DNA of 64,000 nucleotides from Shinisaurus crocodilurus (GCA_021292165.1 CM037888.1:33685091-33749090), one strand, 5' to 3'. Positions 1 through 10,169 are shown, numbered from the stretch's first letter. Notes: a model not told the origin generated them from the letters alone. Numbers and translations: made by a program.

Positions 1-273
1 CCAAAGCGCTAGCCTGGGAGCCTGTTCATTGATAAACTTGGGGATCACGTCAGGTCATGTTAACGTTATAGTATTCCTAGAAAGCTGTTAGTTCCGCTCC
101 GTATATTGTGTAAGTAAATAAAGCCTTATTTGGTCGTACAAAGGGCTGGAGTTTCCTCTTGTGTGCGCAAACCTCCTAGTCGGTTTCACCTGTTTGTACG
201 GGCTGTAACTCAGTGTCGGTTAACCCGTTAAGCGCCGAACTCACGCATAGGACCCGGGTGCTGGTCCTTCACA
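1..273 (+). mobile_element. Partial LTR (family B), 3' part, cut by window edge
   Basis: This is the R-U5 end of an LTR whose start lies outside the window. A polyadenylation signal AATAAA is at 117-122, and the end (GGTCCTTCACA) matches the CA terminus of the other LTRs. The segment GTTAGTTCCGCTCC just upstream of the signal recurs in the complete LTRs at 29344 and 31374, and the first 26 bases recur in inverse orientation at 5569-5600. The upstream TSD is off the window, so the following CCCAG is only a candidate duplication. Confidence 0.75.
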
Positions 274-588
274 CCCAGCTAAAAGTTATTTTTTAACGCG
301 GCCTTGCGCAGTATGAAAGGAAGGTGGTGGAAGACAGACATGGGCCAGATCCTTCTGGCCAGGTGGAAGACTGAGAGCCAGAATCCCTTTGAATCACAGA
401 TAAAGTGGCTTAGCAGACAATCCTGGGGTACATTTGCTTGTGAAACGTGCCCGAAAATATTGTATTAGTCTGCTGAACAAAGGCCTGGTTGAGAAAACAT
501 GACTGCTGCTTGAGAAGGGGGGCGGGCAGTTGACATGCCACCAACCAGTAGAGTCAAGAATGAGGAATAAAGATTCAGTTTTACTTTC
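274..588. other. Unassigned spacer
   Basis: About 315 bp between two LTRs. No recognised repeat or convincing coding sequence. If the first LTR belongs to a provirus its interior should begin here, but I see neither a primer-binding site nor gag-like coding. Confidence 0.5.
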
Positions 589-1576
589 TGTGGAGAAAGC
601 CAACCTAAGCCCCCTGCCTGACACACACACACTCACCAAGGAGGGGGGAAGGAGACCCGGGGGGGGGGAGACAACCGGTCTCCACAGATGCCAAAGGGGA
701 CAAACAACATCTACATAGAATCACCCCAGGGGGGAAGGCAGGAAGCATCACCAGGTTTGTCAATGCTCTTGCATATCAGCCCCATCTACATAAGACTTGA
801 ATACCTCTCCAGGGCAGACGCTTCGGCACCCCTAAGAAATGGCCACTCAGCACCATAGGATGGGACCATTAAGCAAGTGGCTTCAAAGGGACCCCATCCC
901 ACGGGGGGGGGAAGGCGTCACCCCACCTGACCCAAAAGGCCGCCCCTCAGGGAGGGTGTCAACCCACCTGATCACAGAGGGAGGGGCTACCTGAAACACC
1001 AAGGTATAAAACACCCTGCACAAGGGAACTTTTCTCTGGATCTGATCAGCAATCTTGCCCATGCCTGGGGTAAGGGAACGAAGGATCAGCAACCCCGGGA
1101 AACCAAGGTGAAATCACTGGCCGCTTGGGTTGACCGGACCCCCGGGAAACCAAGCTGAAATCACTGGCCGCTTGGGTTGACCGGACCCCCGGGAAACCAA
1201 GCTGAAATCACTCACAAGCCGCTTGGGTAGACTGGGCCTCCGCCGGGAACCCAGCTAGCAGCATGCGGTTGACCGGGCCTCTGCTGGAGCCCGAGCTGAA
1301 CTAACTAGCTGAGAGCCCTGAAATCACGTTGTCCTTGAGGCTTTTGCTTGCTACTTTGTACCGTACTGATAAGCTGTATTGCTGGCGTGGGGCTGAGTTT
1401 ATGAAGGTAATTTTGTAAATAAACTTGTTTTCTAAAAGATACTTTTGTGGCTATAAGTTATCCCTTTGTTCTGGGCTAAGGCGAGGCGCTGGGGACCTCG
1501 GAGAAGGCCCGCCCCAGCACCCGCTACCCCCTTAGCATTGAACCCGCGCAGAAGACCAGGTTGTCGGTCTTCCACT
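589..1576 (+). mobile_element. Solo LTR, family A, TSD CTTTC
   Basis: A 988-bp LTR starting TGTGGAGAAAGCC and ending GTCTTCCACT. It is flanked by a perfect 5-bp duplication CTTTC (584-588 and 1577-1581). A (CA)n run lies about 35 bp from its 5' edge, a TATA-like TATAAAA is near 1004, AATAAA is at 1418-1423, and three 47-bp tandem units start at 1094. The same LTR occurs on the minus strand at 34750-35761. The terminal dinucleotide is CT where most LTR elements have CA; both family A copies share this. No internal region follows, so it is a solo LTR, most simply made by LTR-LTR recombination. Whether the parent was a retrovirus or a Gypsy-type element cannot be decided from the LTR alone. Confidence 0.85.
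1094..1236 (+). repeat. 47-bp tandem repeat inside LTR family A
   Basis: Three direct units of 47 bp begin at 1094, 1141 and 1188; the third is diverged at its end. Each begins CCCGGGAAACC and contains GCTTGGGTTGACCGG or a variant. The same array is present in the minus-strand copy near 35110-35230, so it is part of the LTR structure. Confidence 0.8.
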
Positions 1577-1581
1577 CTTTC

Positions 1582-2220
1582 ATTGCTTAAAATTGAGTTT
1601 TAATCCAGTTTTGATTTAACTTTGCTTGCAGTGCCTTGCTTAATTGCCATTTACATGCTCCTTGTCTGCCTTGTAGTTGTGTGTCATGATGAGTAACATC
1701 CTGTAATCAGATAAACAATTACCATGTTACCGTCCAATAGGAATGGCTCGCCCCCCTCTTCTCCACTGAACTCATCAGAGAAATGTTGGTTTTCCACTGT
1801 AAGTGTACCCTGCGCTTGAATGGCTGCACTCAATGACCAGGGAGACGTGACGTCCCCCTTGTGTCACAGCAGGGCTCATGCTCAGAAACCCTCTGGCTCT
1901 GTTGGGGCTTGCACAATGTCATTCCCACTGGGCAGTAATCAGGGCCCTCTCATGCCAATGCGATGCACACCCACGTGAGAATTCTGGCCCACCTCTTGAA
2001 GGAGAAGGGAATCTGAGAGCTGTGGGGCCCAAAGCCCTAGAAGAGCTCTCCTCTATGCATACTCCAGGCCCTAAGAGAGGTGGAGAAGGCAGTCTTGTCT
2101 AACCAGGGACCACACTGGAAAAGAAGTGAACAATACTTTGCAGAGTTTTCAGGTCAGAGAGAAGCTTGACATCGGGGAAGCAACTGGAATTGGAGGGGGC
2201 ACTTTGAGGAGGCAGTGGAA
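1582..2220. other. Unassigned spacer
   Basis: No recognised repeat or conserved coding sequence. One short frame (1878-2102) has no recognisable domain. Confidence 0.4.
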
Positions 2221-2224
2221 GAGG

Positions 2225-2513
2225 TGATGGGTCTACCTCTTTCCCACCTCCTCAAAGTGGTCTTCCAGCGAAGCCTCAACCACTCCTTCCCATTGCACTG
2301 ACAATGCAGCAGCATATAATAAAATGCATACCTTCCTGTTACCAAGTTTTGGCAAGTGCCCAACAGGGGCATTTAAAGCAGTTTCCAGGTCCTTTAGGAA
2401 GAAATTAAACAGGGTAGGTGCAAGTATGCATCCTTGCCTAACCCCTCTGGTCATGAGTATTTCTTTAGATAGCTGCCCCTCAGTACCACATCTAACTTGG
2501 AAGAAGACTGTTA
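2225..2513 (-). pseudogene. LINE reverse transcriptase fragment (clade not assigned)
   Basis: The minus strand encodes an RT motif-B-like block (GVRQGCILAPTLFNFF) followed by a position where the catalytic YADD box would lie. Here it reads LLYAAAL, so both aspartates are lost. This resembles LINE RT palm domains of vertebrates. The frame is short and interrupted; the insertion is old and dead. A hAT MITE is inserted immediately upstream in the coding direction (2522-2647). L1 or RTE-type origin is possible; I cannot separate them. Confidence 0.55.
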
Positions 2514-2521
2514 CTACATAG

Positions 2522-2647
2522 CAGTGTTCTCCAACCCTGGGTCCCCAGATGTTTTTGGCCTACTACTCCCAGCATGCCCCAGCTGGCTGGGGCATGCTGG
2601 GAGTTGTAGGCCACAAACATCTGGGGACCCACAGTTGGAGAACACTG
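2522..2647. mobile_element. hAT MITE family 1, palindromic, 126 bp
   Basis: Starts CAGTGTTCTCCAACC and ends in its reverse complement, so the whole element is a near-perfect palindrome. Flanks CTACATAG (2514-2521) and CTATACAG (2648-2655) are an 8-bp duplication with mismatches, as expected of hAT insertion. No coding capacity. Confidence 0.85.
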
Positions 2648-2655
2648 CTATACAG

Positions 2656-3261
2656 AGCTTTGATAAGAAAAAGAAGTCTTCTGCCAGCGATAACATTATC
2701 CAGCTTTTGCCATAATATGGGCTCTAGGCACAGAATGACAGGGCGGCAGGAGCGTCTTACCCCTCTTGTCCCCAGCAGCCCTCTTATCGCCTCTGCGTCT
2801 CCTCTCCCCCCCCCCCCAACTGAACCGTCTGCTCCTAGTAAAGGGAGGAGGAGGAGGAAGGGGAAGATTTCATGGGCATCGTACATGCACAGGGCAAGAG
2901 AGTCACGCAGGAACCCAGACCTTGGCCCAGGGGACACGGGCGGCTGAGCCCCTCCCTTCCCAAAGGCCACCCCCCCCGTTACCCCCAGAGTAACCCAGGC
3001 AAGCGCGGGTTCCAGCACACGCGCATCTGGGAGTGGTCCCTGCTGGGATTTGGGGCAGAGGGCAGGTGGGGAGCAAGAGCTCGGCCAGCTAACAGAAAGC
3101 ATCCGCGCCTGCAGAGCCACCCAAAGGGGTCCCCCGTGGAACTGGGCAAACCTGCACCTCAGCGGTGCTGTGCAGACTTTGTTTTTTTTTTTTTTTAGCA
3201 TGGATGGGAGTGGGAGGAGGTGGTCACAGGAGAACAAGCATTTTGGAGGGGGCCTGATTTA
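2656..3261. other. Unassigned GC-rich spacer
   Basis: GC-rich with homopolymer runs (C at 2808-2817, T at 3183-3196). Long open frames on both strands here are a by-product of base composition; none shows a known domain. Confidence 0.4.
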
Positions 3262-4100
3262 GGGAAGGTTAGGGGATGTTGACCTGGTGCTGAATGGGGT
3301 ACATCTCCCCCTGAAGGACCAGGTCCGCAGCTTGGGGGTCATTCTAGACTCCCAGCTGTCCATGGAGGCTCAGGTGGCAGCTGTGAGCCGGGCGGCGCTG
3401 TATCAACTCCATCTGATACGGCAGCTGCGCCCCTACCTTCCTAATCACCTGCTCCCATCAGCGGTTCATGCCTTGGTCTCCTCTCGCCTAGACTACTGTA
3501 ATGCGCTCTACGTGGGGTTACCCTTGAAGACGGTCCGGAAGCTTCAGCTGGTACAGAACGCGGCGGCTCGCCTGATTAAGGGCAGCCGCCGGCGTGATCA
3601 CATCACGCCAGTGCTCAAGGAATTGCACTGGCTACCAGTTGCTTGCCGAGCCGAATTCAAGGTGTTGGTTTTGACCTTTAAAACCCTACACGGCTCCGGC
3701 CCAGCTTATCTCAAGGAGCGCCTCCAGCAACATCAAGTAGGCCGCTCAACAAGGTCTGCCACGGACGGCCTTCTCCTTATCCCATCAGCCAGAGCAGCCA
3801 GGCTGGTGGGGACTAGGAAGAGGGCCTTCTCTGTGGCGGCCCCCACATTATGGAACTCCCTCCCTAGTGACCTTCGCCATGCCCCCTCCGTGATGAGCTT
3901 CCGCCGTGCATTAAAAACATGGCTGTTCAGGCGGGAAGATGGGGTGGGTTAGGTTTTTAATGAGAATTTTTTATATTGTTTTAATTATTATATTTTATTG
4001 TGTTTTATTGTATTTTACTTGTACATCGCCCAGGGTGGCCGGGTGACCGGCCAGATGGGCGATTGATAAATATAAGAAATAAATAAATAAATAAATAAAA
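3262..4100 (+). mobile_element. L2-like LINE, 5'-truncated, with 3' UTR and AAAT tail
   Basis: The C-terminal part of an L2-type ORF2 is followed by a 3' UTR with the motif CATCGCCCAGGGTGGCC and a (AAAT)n tail at about 4078-4099. The coding part is uninterrupted and GC-rich against AT-rich flanks, which points to a relatively young insertion. No target-site duplication is evident. Confidence 0.8.
3287..3952 (+). CDS. L2-like ORF2 C-terminal fragment, 221 codons
   Basis: An uninterrupted frame covering the end of the RT and the C-terminal region typical of L2 LINEs. Recognisable blocks in order are SLGVILDSQLSM, SRLDYCNALY, VQNAAARLI, LHWLPV, FKTLHG and RAFSVAAPTLWN, ending with FRRALKTWLFR. 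The catalytic RT palm and the endonuclease are missing through 5' truncation, so it cannot act alone. The ATG at 3287 is only the first Met in the remnant. The clade call rests on memory of L2 ORF2 C-termini. Confidence 0.75.
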   Translation: MLNGVHLPLKDQVRSLGVILDSQLSMEAQVAAVSRAALYQLHLIRQLRPYLPNHLLPSAVHALVSSRLDYCNALYVGLPLKTVRKLQLVQNAAARLIKGSRRRDHITPVLKELHWLPVACRAEFKVLVLTFKTLHGSGPAYLKERLQQHQVGRSTRSATDGLLLIPSARAARLVGTRKRAFSVAAPTLWNSLPSDLRHAPSVMSFRRALKTWLFRREDGVG

Positions 4101-4996
4101 TTTAATGGACAGGGTGATGTCTCTCACACTGCTGTAAACATCTTCTATCAAAAGCACAGGTAGGCAGCGTACAAATGGGATGAGGCACAGAGCTCATGGG
4201 CTTTTGTTGAAGAGGCAGCTTGCTGGGTGGTCTGAGTGAGGAGTCATCCTGGGGAAACTGCAGGAAAACAAAACAAACCAAGGAAGCTTTTACACAGACA
4301 ACAGAAATGTGGAAAGGATTGATTATAGAGGGCCATGCAGGTGTTTACATACATGGTGCAGCTAATAAAATAATTAAAAGTGGTAATTATTTCTCCCACC
4401 CACCCACCCGCTCTCTGCCAAATCCATCCTGTCTTAAATGGTCTATTTTCGTGATAGCAGCTGCCCCAGCACTGGAGGAAGGGGGGGGGGGTCATAAGCG
4501 AAAGTGAAAACCTTGCAGGATGGTTTGAGGGGAGTGGGGCCATCTGTCCAAAAAGGCACAGACAAAAGGGCAGCTCCCCAACTCCAAGTGCACCCAAGGA
4601 AGATGGAAGAGCTATCCTGGTTGATACAGATACTACCATAGGAAAAATAGCAGCACAGGCGAGACTTCTGTTTTATCTGTAAAGTGCCCCAGCATGAATA
4701 CATCCCAGGATGCTGAAAGAATGGTGGGAGAGCTTCAGCTGCTTTCTCTCTCTGGAGATAAAAGAATTTCCCTTGCTTGTTAGCATCATTCAGATCCCCC
4801 AAAGGGCTCTATAGCATTGCTTTTAAAAGGAGTGAGTCAGGTCCCTGTCCCTGTGTAAAAGAGCAGAGGTGGAGGGATAGTATTGAACGCTCTGACAGAT
4901 GTCCCAAAGTTGACTGCTCTCACATAAGTTTCTAGGGGAACAGCCAACAACTCCAAGATGTTTCCAGGGCTGCCCAAAATTCACCCCTCTGGCCCC
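4101..4996. other. Unassigned spacer
   Basis: No recognised transposon. A (CCCA)-type run lies near 4396-4411 and a G10 run near 4480. No convincing coding sequence. Confidence 0.4.
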
Positions 4997-5568
4997 GGAG
5001 GTGCAGGGAATGCTTATCAGATTTGCAGATGGCACAAAGTTGGGTGGAACAGCTAATGCTCTGGGAGACAGAAACAAAATTCAAAGCAACCTCGATAGGC
5101 TGGAGCGCTGGGCCAAAACAACAGAATGAAATTTAATAGGGATAAATGCCAAGTGCTGCGCCTAGGGAGAGGAAACCAAATGCAGAGTTACAGAATGGGG
5201 GACACTTGGCTCAACAAGACTACAAGTGAGAAGGATCTTGGAATTGTGGTAGATCACAAACTGAATATGAGCCAGCAATGCGATGTGGCTGCAAAGAAGG
5301 CAAATGCTATTTTGGGCTGCATTAATGGAAGTATAGCTTCCAAATCACGTGAAGTGATAATTTCCCTTTACTCAGCACTGGTCAGGCCTCATCTTGAGTA
5401 CTGGGCACCACACTTTAAGAAGGATGTTGTAGACAGACCAGAGAGGGTTCAGAGGAGGGCAACAAATATGATAAATGGACTGGAAACAAGGCCCTATGAG
5501 GAGAGACTGAAAGAACTGGGCATGTTTAGCCTTCAGAAGAGGAGACTGAGGGAAGATATGATAGCACT
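4997..5568 (+). mobile_element. CR1 LINE, middle of ORF2 (first half of a split copy)
   Basis: Begins within the RT palm and continues through the thumb (KFNRDKCQVLRLG, NMSQQCDVAAKKANAILG, RPHLEY, ETRPYEERLKELGMFSLQ). The box is FADG where FADD is expected, so a catalytic aspartate is lost. The copy breaks after GATAGCACT at 5568, where an LTR remnant starts, and resumes at 6104. About 12 bp of CR1 present in intact copies is missing at the join. Confidence 0.85.
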
Positions 5569-6045
5569 GAAACAGACTCCCAGGCTAGCGCTTTGGGATT
5601 AGTCAGTTACCTTAGACTAAAGACTTTATGCTAGTCAATTTCAGCCTGGCTCCGGGTCGGCCGATCCGGGGATGAGAACAGCTTACTCCAGCCACGGCTT
5701 GGAGGATGAACCTTGTTCCAAAGCACCCTGTGTTCCCAACAACCCCTCACAGGAAGGGAGAGGGGTTTCTACCCCTGACTTTCCCGCTCTCCCCACCCTC
5801 CAGGTCAGGTGGGGGCTTATGCCTGCCCCTTCGTATCAGGTGGGCTTATTCCTGCCCGGGAAGAAGGTGAGGTACTGGGTACTTTACAGCTCTTTGAGAC
5901 TGCCCTGATAGTTTGATGGTCTTGATGGTCCTTTCTTGGGTTTTGTGGAATTCAGCCGAGACTCTCCATTGGTGGGGATGCCGGTCTGTCTGGCTGCTTC
6001 CCTGTAACTCAATCCCCCCTCCTTGCCCCCTTCCCTTGGGCGGAG

Positions 6046-6080
<35 letters not shown>

Positions 6081-6103
6081 ACTCGTGTCAGGCTTTCTCC
6101 ACA
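5569..6103 (-). mobile_element. LTR remnant, family B, inserted in CR1, 3' end lost
   Basis: On the minus strand it starts TGTGGAGAAAGCCTGAC at 6103 with a (CA)n run (plus-strand GT, 6048-6077) 26-55 bp inside. It shares the block CAAAGAGCTG(T/C)AAAGTA with the LTRs at 29344 and 31374, and its left end is the reverse complement of window bases 1-26. The R-U5 end with polyA signal and CA terminus is absent. With about 12 bp of CR1 also missing, a deletion has removed the LTR 3' end and the adjoining target. Confidence 0.75.
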
Positions 6104-6430
6104 GAAGGGTTGTCACACAGAGGAGGGCCAGGATCTCTTCTCCATCATCCCAGTTTTCAGGACACGGAATAATGGGCTCAAGTTACAGGAACCCAGATTC
6201 CACCTAAACATCAGGAAAAATGTCATGACTGTCAGAGCAATAAGACAATGGAACCAACTACCTATGGAGGTGGTGGGCTCTCCCACTCTGGAGGCATTCA
6301 AGGTGCAGCTGGACAGCCATCTGTCAGGGATGCTTTGACCTGGATTCCTGCATTGAGCAGGGGGTTGGACTCGATGGCCTTGTAGGCCCCTTCCAACTCT
6401 ACTTTTTTATGATTTCTATGATTCTGTGAT
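6104..6430 (+). mobile_element. CR1 LINE, ORF2 C-terminus and 3' UTR (second half of split copy)
   Basis: Continues the copy interrupted at 5568. The C-terminus reads GCHTEEGQDLFS, TRNNGLKLQEPRFHLNIRKN and RAIRQWNQLP, ending near 6338. It is followed by the standard CR1 3' UTR (GGTTGGACTCGATGGCC, CCTTCCAACTCTAC) and a degraded ATTCTATG tail. Confidence 0.88.
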
Positions 6431-6851
6431 TCCCTGCATCTGAATCAAACTGAATCAAATCTTGCCCCTTTGTTTTCTTTTACACAGGCTCCTGACTCAC
6501 CCCTCCACCTAGCTGATGGGAGGGGGGCAATAAGGATGAATCATCTCCACCCATCACCATGACCTGTCCTATGACCTTTTTGTATTGCTGGCTTTGGTTT
6601 TCGAAGGAAACAAAGATCTTAAAACTCAGAAACTATCTAATGTAGAGGGCTTTGTTACATATGTGAAAAATAGAATCAAAGCAATCAGTCAGTATGAGAA
6701 AGAAAGACTGCCTCGGACAAAGTGGAAGAAATTCTGGCCATGGATGGAGGAATCTACACCACCAATTACGTGACAGACTGATGGACACTGAAAGACCTCA
6801 AAACGTAGATTAGGAATTATGTCAATGTATTTATTTATTTTATTTTATTTT
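6431..6851 (+). pseudogene. Possible L1 ORF2 3' end, then A/T-rich SINE tail
   Basis: A frame at 6585-6773 (VEGFVTYVKNRIKAIS, YEKERLPRTKWKKFW) is reminiscent of the extreme C-terminus of L1 ORF2, which is rich in K, W and aromatic residues. The evidence is a visual resemblance only. The last bases (6827-6851, TATTTATTT-type) are the outer part of the tail of the minus-strand SINE that continues at 7961. Confidence 0.35.
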
Positions 6852-7960
6852 TGTGGAGGAAGAGGGGGGGCTGGCTGGCCCGCCAGACCTCCACCCTTTC
6901 CTACTCCAAAGGAAACCCAGCACTTGCCACCATGTGGCCCGGAAGGGGGGGCTGGCTGACCTACTGGCAAAGGAACCAAGACCCTCTGAGATCTCAAGAT
7001 ACCAGACTGCCAGCCTCAGCTGTCTGCAATCCTACTTGGATCTCTGTTTAGGGACTCGCCTTCCATTTCTGTAACCTGGATTTAGATACTGAACTCACAG
7101 AGCACTACAAAACCCATGTGGGGTAAAACCAAACAAGGTTTATTTCTGGTAGCATCTTACAACAAGATTAGGGAAATGAGAGAAGCACACAAAATAAAGA
7201 GAGAGACACTTTAGTACACAGTAAAGCTATAAAACAATAAAACCTGATTCCTTAAGATCTCTCAGGCACACACACCTGTTACCTGAGGGTGTTCTCTTCA
7301 AGGGTTAGATCCAGCACAGCCTTGCCGCCCGGGGGGAACTATTTTATCTACCCGCAGGTCCGAGATAAATATCCCTCCACAAGACTCACCTTTCACCAGA
7401 GCCCTCATCCAGCTCATTTCACCAGGAGCTAACTGGGGTCGGATCCTGATGCCCCCCCCCAAAGGCTTGGGGCCTCTCTTTGGCTTGCCGCCATCCCCAA
7501 TAGCCAGGGTAGCCGGTAGCCACGCGATCCAGGACAAAGACCAAAAAACCACGCTTTGGGAAATATCTCTTCCCCCCTCCCCCTTTCTGTAGCTTTCCTG
7601 CCTTCAGCCAATCAGAAAGAACTTCACCTGGCTAGGCAGGGGGAAGGAAACTCGTGAGTCATGGCTTGAACTATTTGAATTACATCTGCATATGAACGCT
7701 TTCAGCCTGGCTCCTCCAGACCTCTGGGCGCCAGGCCCCATCCTATGTTTTATGTACCTTTCGCTTCTTCTCAGCCCCCTTGACTGGCCTCACTTGGTTA
7801 CACATGAGGAGGCGTGTGTGTGTGTGTGTGTTTGTTCCTGCATGCATGCATGCAGGAACCCTAAAAACTCTTTTCTCTACACGCTAACTATGCACACCCC
7901 ACCCCAGCCGGTTCACACATGAGGTGTGTGTGTGTACCCCCAAAGGCTCGTTTCTCCACA
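6852..7960 (-). mobile_element. Solo LTR, family C, TSD ATTTT
   Basis: A 1109-bp LTR on the minus strand with ends TGTGGAGAAACGAGCC and CCTCTTCCTCCACA. A perfect 5-bp duplication ATTTT flanks it (6847-6851, 7961-7965). A polyA signal is at 7139-7144 (plus-strand TTTATT). Two short (GT)n runs lie at 7816-7831 and 7924-7935. The same LTR occurs at 24064-25010. It sits inside the A/T-rich tail of a minus-strand CORE-SINE, so it is younger than that SINE. No interior is present. Confidence 0.88.
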
Positions 7961-8092
7961 ATTTTATTTATTTATTATATTTATACCCCGCCTTTTTTCC
8001 TGCAAGGAACCCAAGGCGGCTTACATACCGTAATCCTCCTCCTCCTCTCCATTTTATCCTCACAACAACACTAGTTTAAGCTAGTGTAGATC
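7961..8092 (-). mobile_element. CORE-SINE (MIR-like), 3' part, minus strand
   Basis: Reads as the reverse complement of the 3' half of the CORE-SINE complete at 33846: tail, then ATACCCCGCCTTTTTTCC, then AAGGCGGCTTACATA and CCATTTTATCCTCACAACAAC. It is truncated before the tRNA-like head. Its tail continues on the far side of the LTR at 6827-6851. Confidence 0.85.
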
Positions 8093-9008
8093 TGTAACGG
8101 TATTAGTTAGAAAATCTTGAAATCTTGAAATTTGGGTGGCGAATTTGTAACGCGTTTTTGTGGCAGGTTGTAAAGAATATTATTATTTTTAGTAGTATGA
8201 TTTATTTATAATAAAAATCTATTCCTAAAATTAAAAAATCTGTTCCTAACACCTTGGGCAGATTGGGATGCATCACCTGAACATTACAGGTGTATCAACA
8301 GTCTTTGGGCAAGTCTTAAGAGGTATTACCTAAGGGCAACTGAAAGCAATACTCACAGAACAATGTATTTAAATCCTCTAATTTTTAAAAAGTAGACTGG
8401 CAAATGCAAATCAGAGGCATTAAAGTGCAAGCTCCCAGGTTACAAAGGCACACAATTTTAGGCCTTTCTTGTGGGCAAGAGAAGAACACACACAAACCAC
8501 CCCAAACTAGGGATGGACAAATCTGCCAATTTTGTTTTCTCTCAGTTTCTCATTTCCCCCATCTTAAGCCTGGTTCATCCCAAAGTTTGAGCATTTCTCC
8601 CGTCTTAAGTTCAGTTTATCCTGAACTTTGGGAATTTAAAAAAAAATGCATGAAAATGCATATGCATTTCTGGGCACATTTCTCCTAATGCATGCATTTT
8701 GTCTGCATTTTTGCCCGAGATACAATTTTTTTGCAAATAATTTTCCTAATACAATGCATTGTAACTGTTATTTTCACTAATACTGTCATTTTTTAATACA
8801 TTTTTTGTTTGGAGAACTGATTTGCAAAATTCAAAAAAAGTGCAAATTTCAAAGGATAACTGAGTATTGGTTGGTTCAAAAGTGCAAAATTAGGTCAGTC
8901 TACATTAAAATGTGAACGTAATTAATTTCTCCTCTATTTCTACCCCCAAACCAACCAGGATTTTCAGTCAGAGAAGGAAGAGTCCTGACACCCTATCACC
9001 TTCAGTAC
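8093..9008. other. AT-rich unassigned repeat-like region
   Basis: Strongly AT-rich, with repeated TGCATTT / ATGCAT words and runs of A and T between about 8500 and 8870. The texture resembles an old interspersed repeat, and a similar TGCACA/ACATGC-rich stretch lies near 39590-39730. I could not define ends or name it. Confidence 0.4.
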
Positions 9009-9010
9009 TA

Positions 9011-10167
9011 CAGTAATACCTTGGATTGCAAATAACTTGGTCTGAGAGCGTTTTGCAAGACAAGCAAATTTTTTTTAATAAATTTTGACTTGATAAACAA
9101 GCAACGTCTTTTAGGGATGTAGCGGGCCGAAATCGGCCCTGCTCACGCCCGCCAGAGACTTGCTTTGATATAAGAGTGTTTTGGATTACAAGCACGGTTC
9201 CGGAACCAGGACCGGTGCAGGGCAGTTTGGCGCCCCAGGCGAAAAAATAGTTAGCGCCCCCCCCTCTCCAAACCAAAAAAAAAAAAAAACCCTGCGCCGC
9301 CACCACCAACCTACCTTCCCCCCCCCACCCTGGCTGCGGCGGCGGCGGCGGCTGCTGCTGCGGCTGCTGCGAAGAAGGTAGGTGACGGGGTGGGTTGGGG
9401 GGGTGGCGATGGCGGTGGGAGGGCAGCGGCGGGCGAGCGAGCGAGCGGGTGGGCGGAGGCGCGGCGGCGGCGGCGGAGGCGCGGCGGCGGCGGCGGCTGC
9501 TGCTGCTGCTGCTGCTGCTGCTGCGGCGACGAAGGTAGGTGACGGGGGGGTGACGGGGGGTTGGGGGGATGCAAGCGCGAATCCGCGCGGGGGAACTCTG
9601 GGGCCAGCGCCGCTCCTAGGAGCTCCTGCGCCGCGATTCACCTGCCGAGAGGGCGGCTCGCCACGCCTACCGACGAGCGCGTCTGGCCCCGGTCGCCCTG
9701 ACCCGTCGCCCAGCCTAGGCGCGAGCAGCGCGGCTTCCCTTTGGAGTGCGCCCCCTCCGCGAAGCCTTCTGACTGCCGCCTGCAGAAGAGGAAGGAAGAG
9801 GCAGGGCGGCCTGCCCTTGCAAGTCCCCGCAGAGCGATCCCCTCCGGGCGTCCGGGACGACAACGCAGCCAAGCGCCGGCATGACCGAGAGGGCGCGCCT
9901 GCCCGCGGGGCGATGGCGGTGGGAGGCGCAGCGGCGGGCGAGCGGGCGAGCGAGCGGGTGGGCGGAGGCGCGGCGGCAGGCAGGAGGGTGGGGAGGCGGA
10001 GGCCTGGCGGGGACGGCGCAGCGGCAGCGAAGAGGAGCGCAGCGTTTCGCACCCTCTTCAGCCGCGCGCCCTCTTCAGCCGCGCGCCCTAGGCAACCGCC
10101 TAGTTGGCCTAGCGGTAGCGCTGGCCCTGTCCGGAACGAATTATGCTTGCAATCCAAGGTATTACTG
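9011..10167. mobile_element. Tigger-like mariner element with nested insert, TA target
   Basis: Terminal inverted repeats start CAGTAATACCTTGGATTGCA at 9011 and end with their complement at 10167. Both ends are flanked by TA (9009-9010, 10168-10169), the Tc1/mariner target. The sub-terminal sequence (TTCGTTCCGG on the complement of the right end, CGGTTCCGG near 9195 on the left) is of the type found in Tigger ends. About 207 bp of left and 38 bp of right sequence remain around a GC-rich insert; no transposase frame is present. Confidence 0.7.
9218..10129. mobile_element. GC-rich hAT-like insert with triplet repeats, nested in mariner element
   Basis: Ends are CAGGGCAG at the left and GGCCCTG at the right. 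Sub-terminal GCGCCCCAGGCG and CCTAGGCAACCGCCTAG are typical of non-autonomous hAT elements with CAGGGCC termini. The interior is CpG-rich with (GGC)n and (GCT)n runs, and a block GGCGATGGCGGTGGGAGG occurs at about 9401 and in similar form at 9908. Open frames of 282 and 323 codons cross it on opposite strands, but they are polyalanine, polyarginine and polyproline products of the triplets. No 8-bp TSD is clear. Confidence 0.55.
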
Positions 10168-10169
10168 TA

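Noticed and set aside
1094..1236. CRISPR-like array
   Set aside because: The units are directly adjacent without spacers and lie inside a vertebrate LTR.
2563..3237. 224-codon minus-strand frame
   Set aside because: It starts inside a hAT MITE and has no domain; open by base composition.
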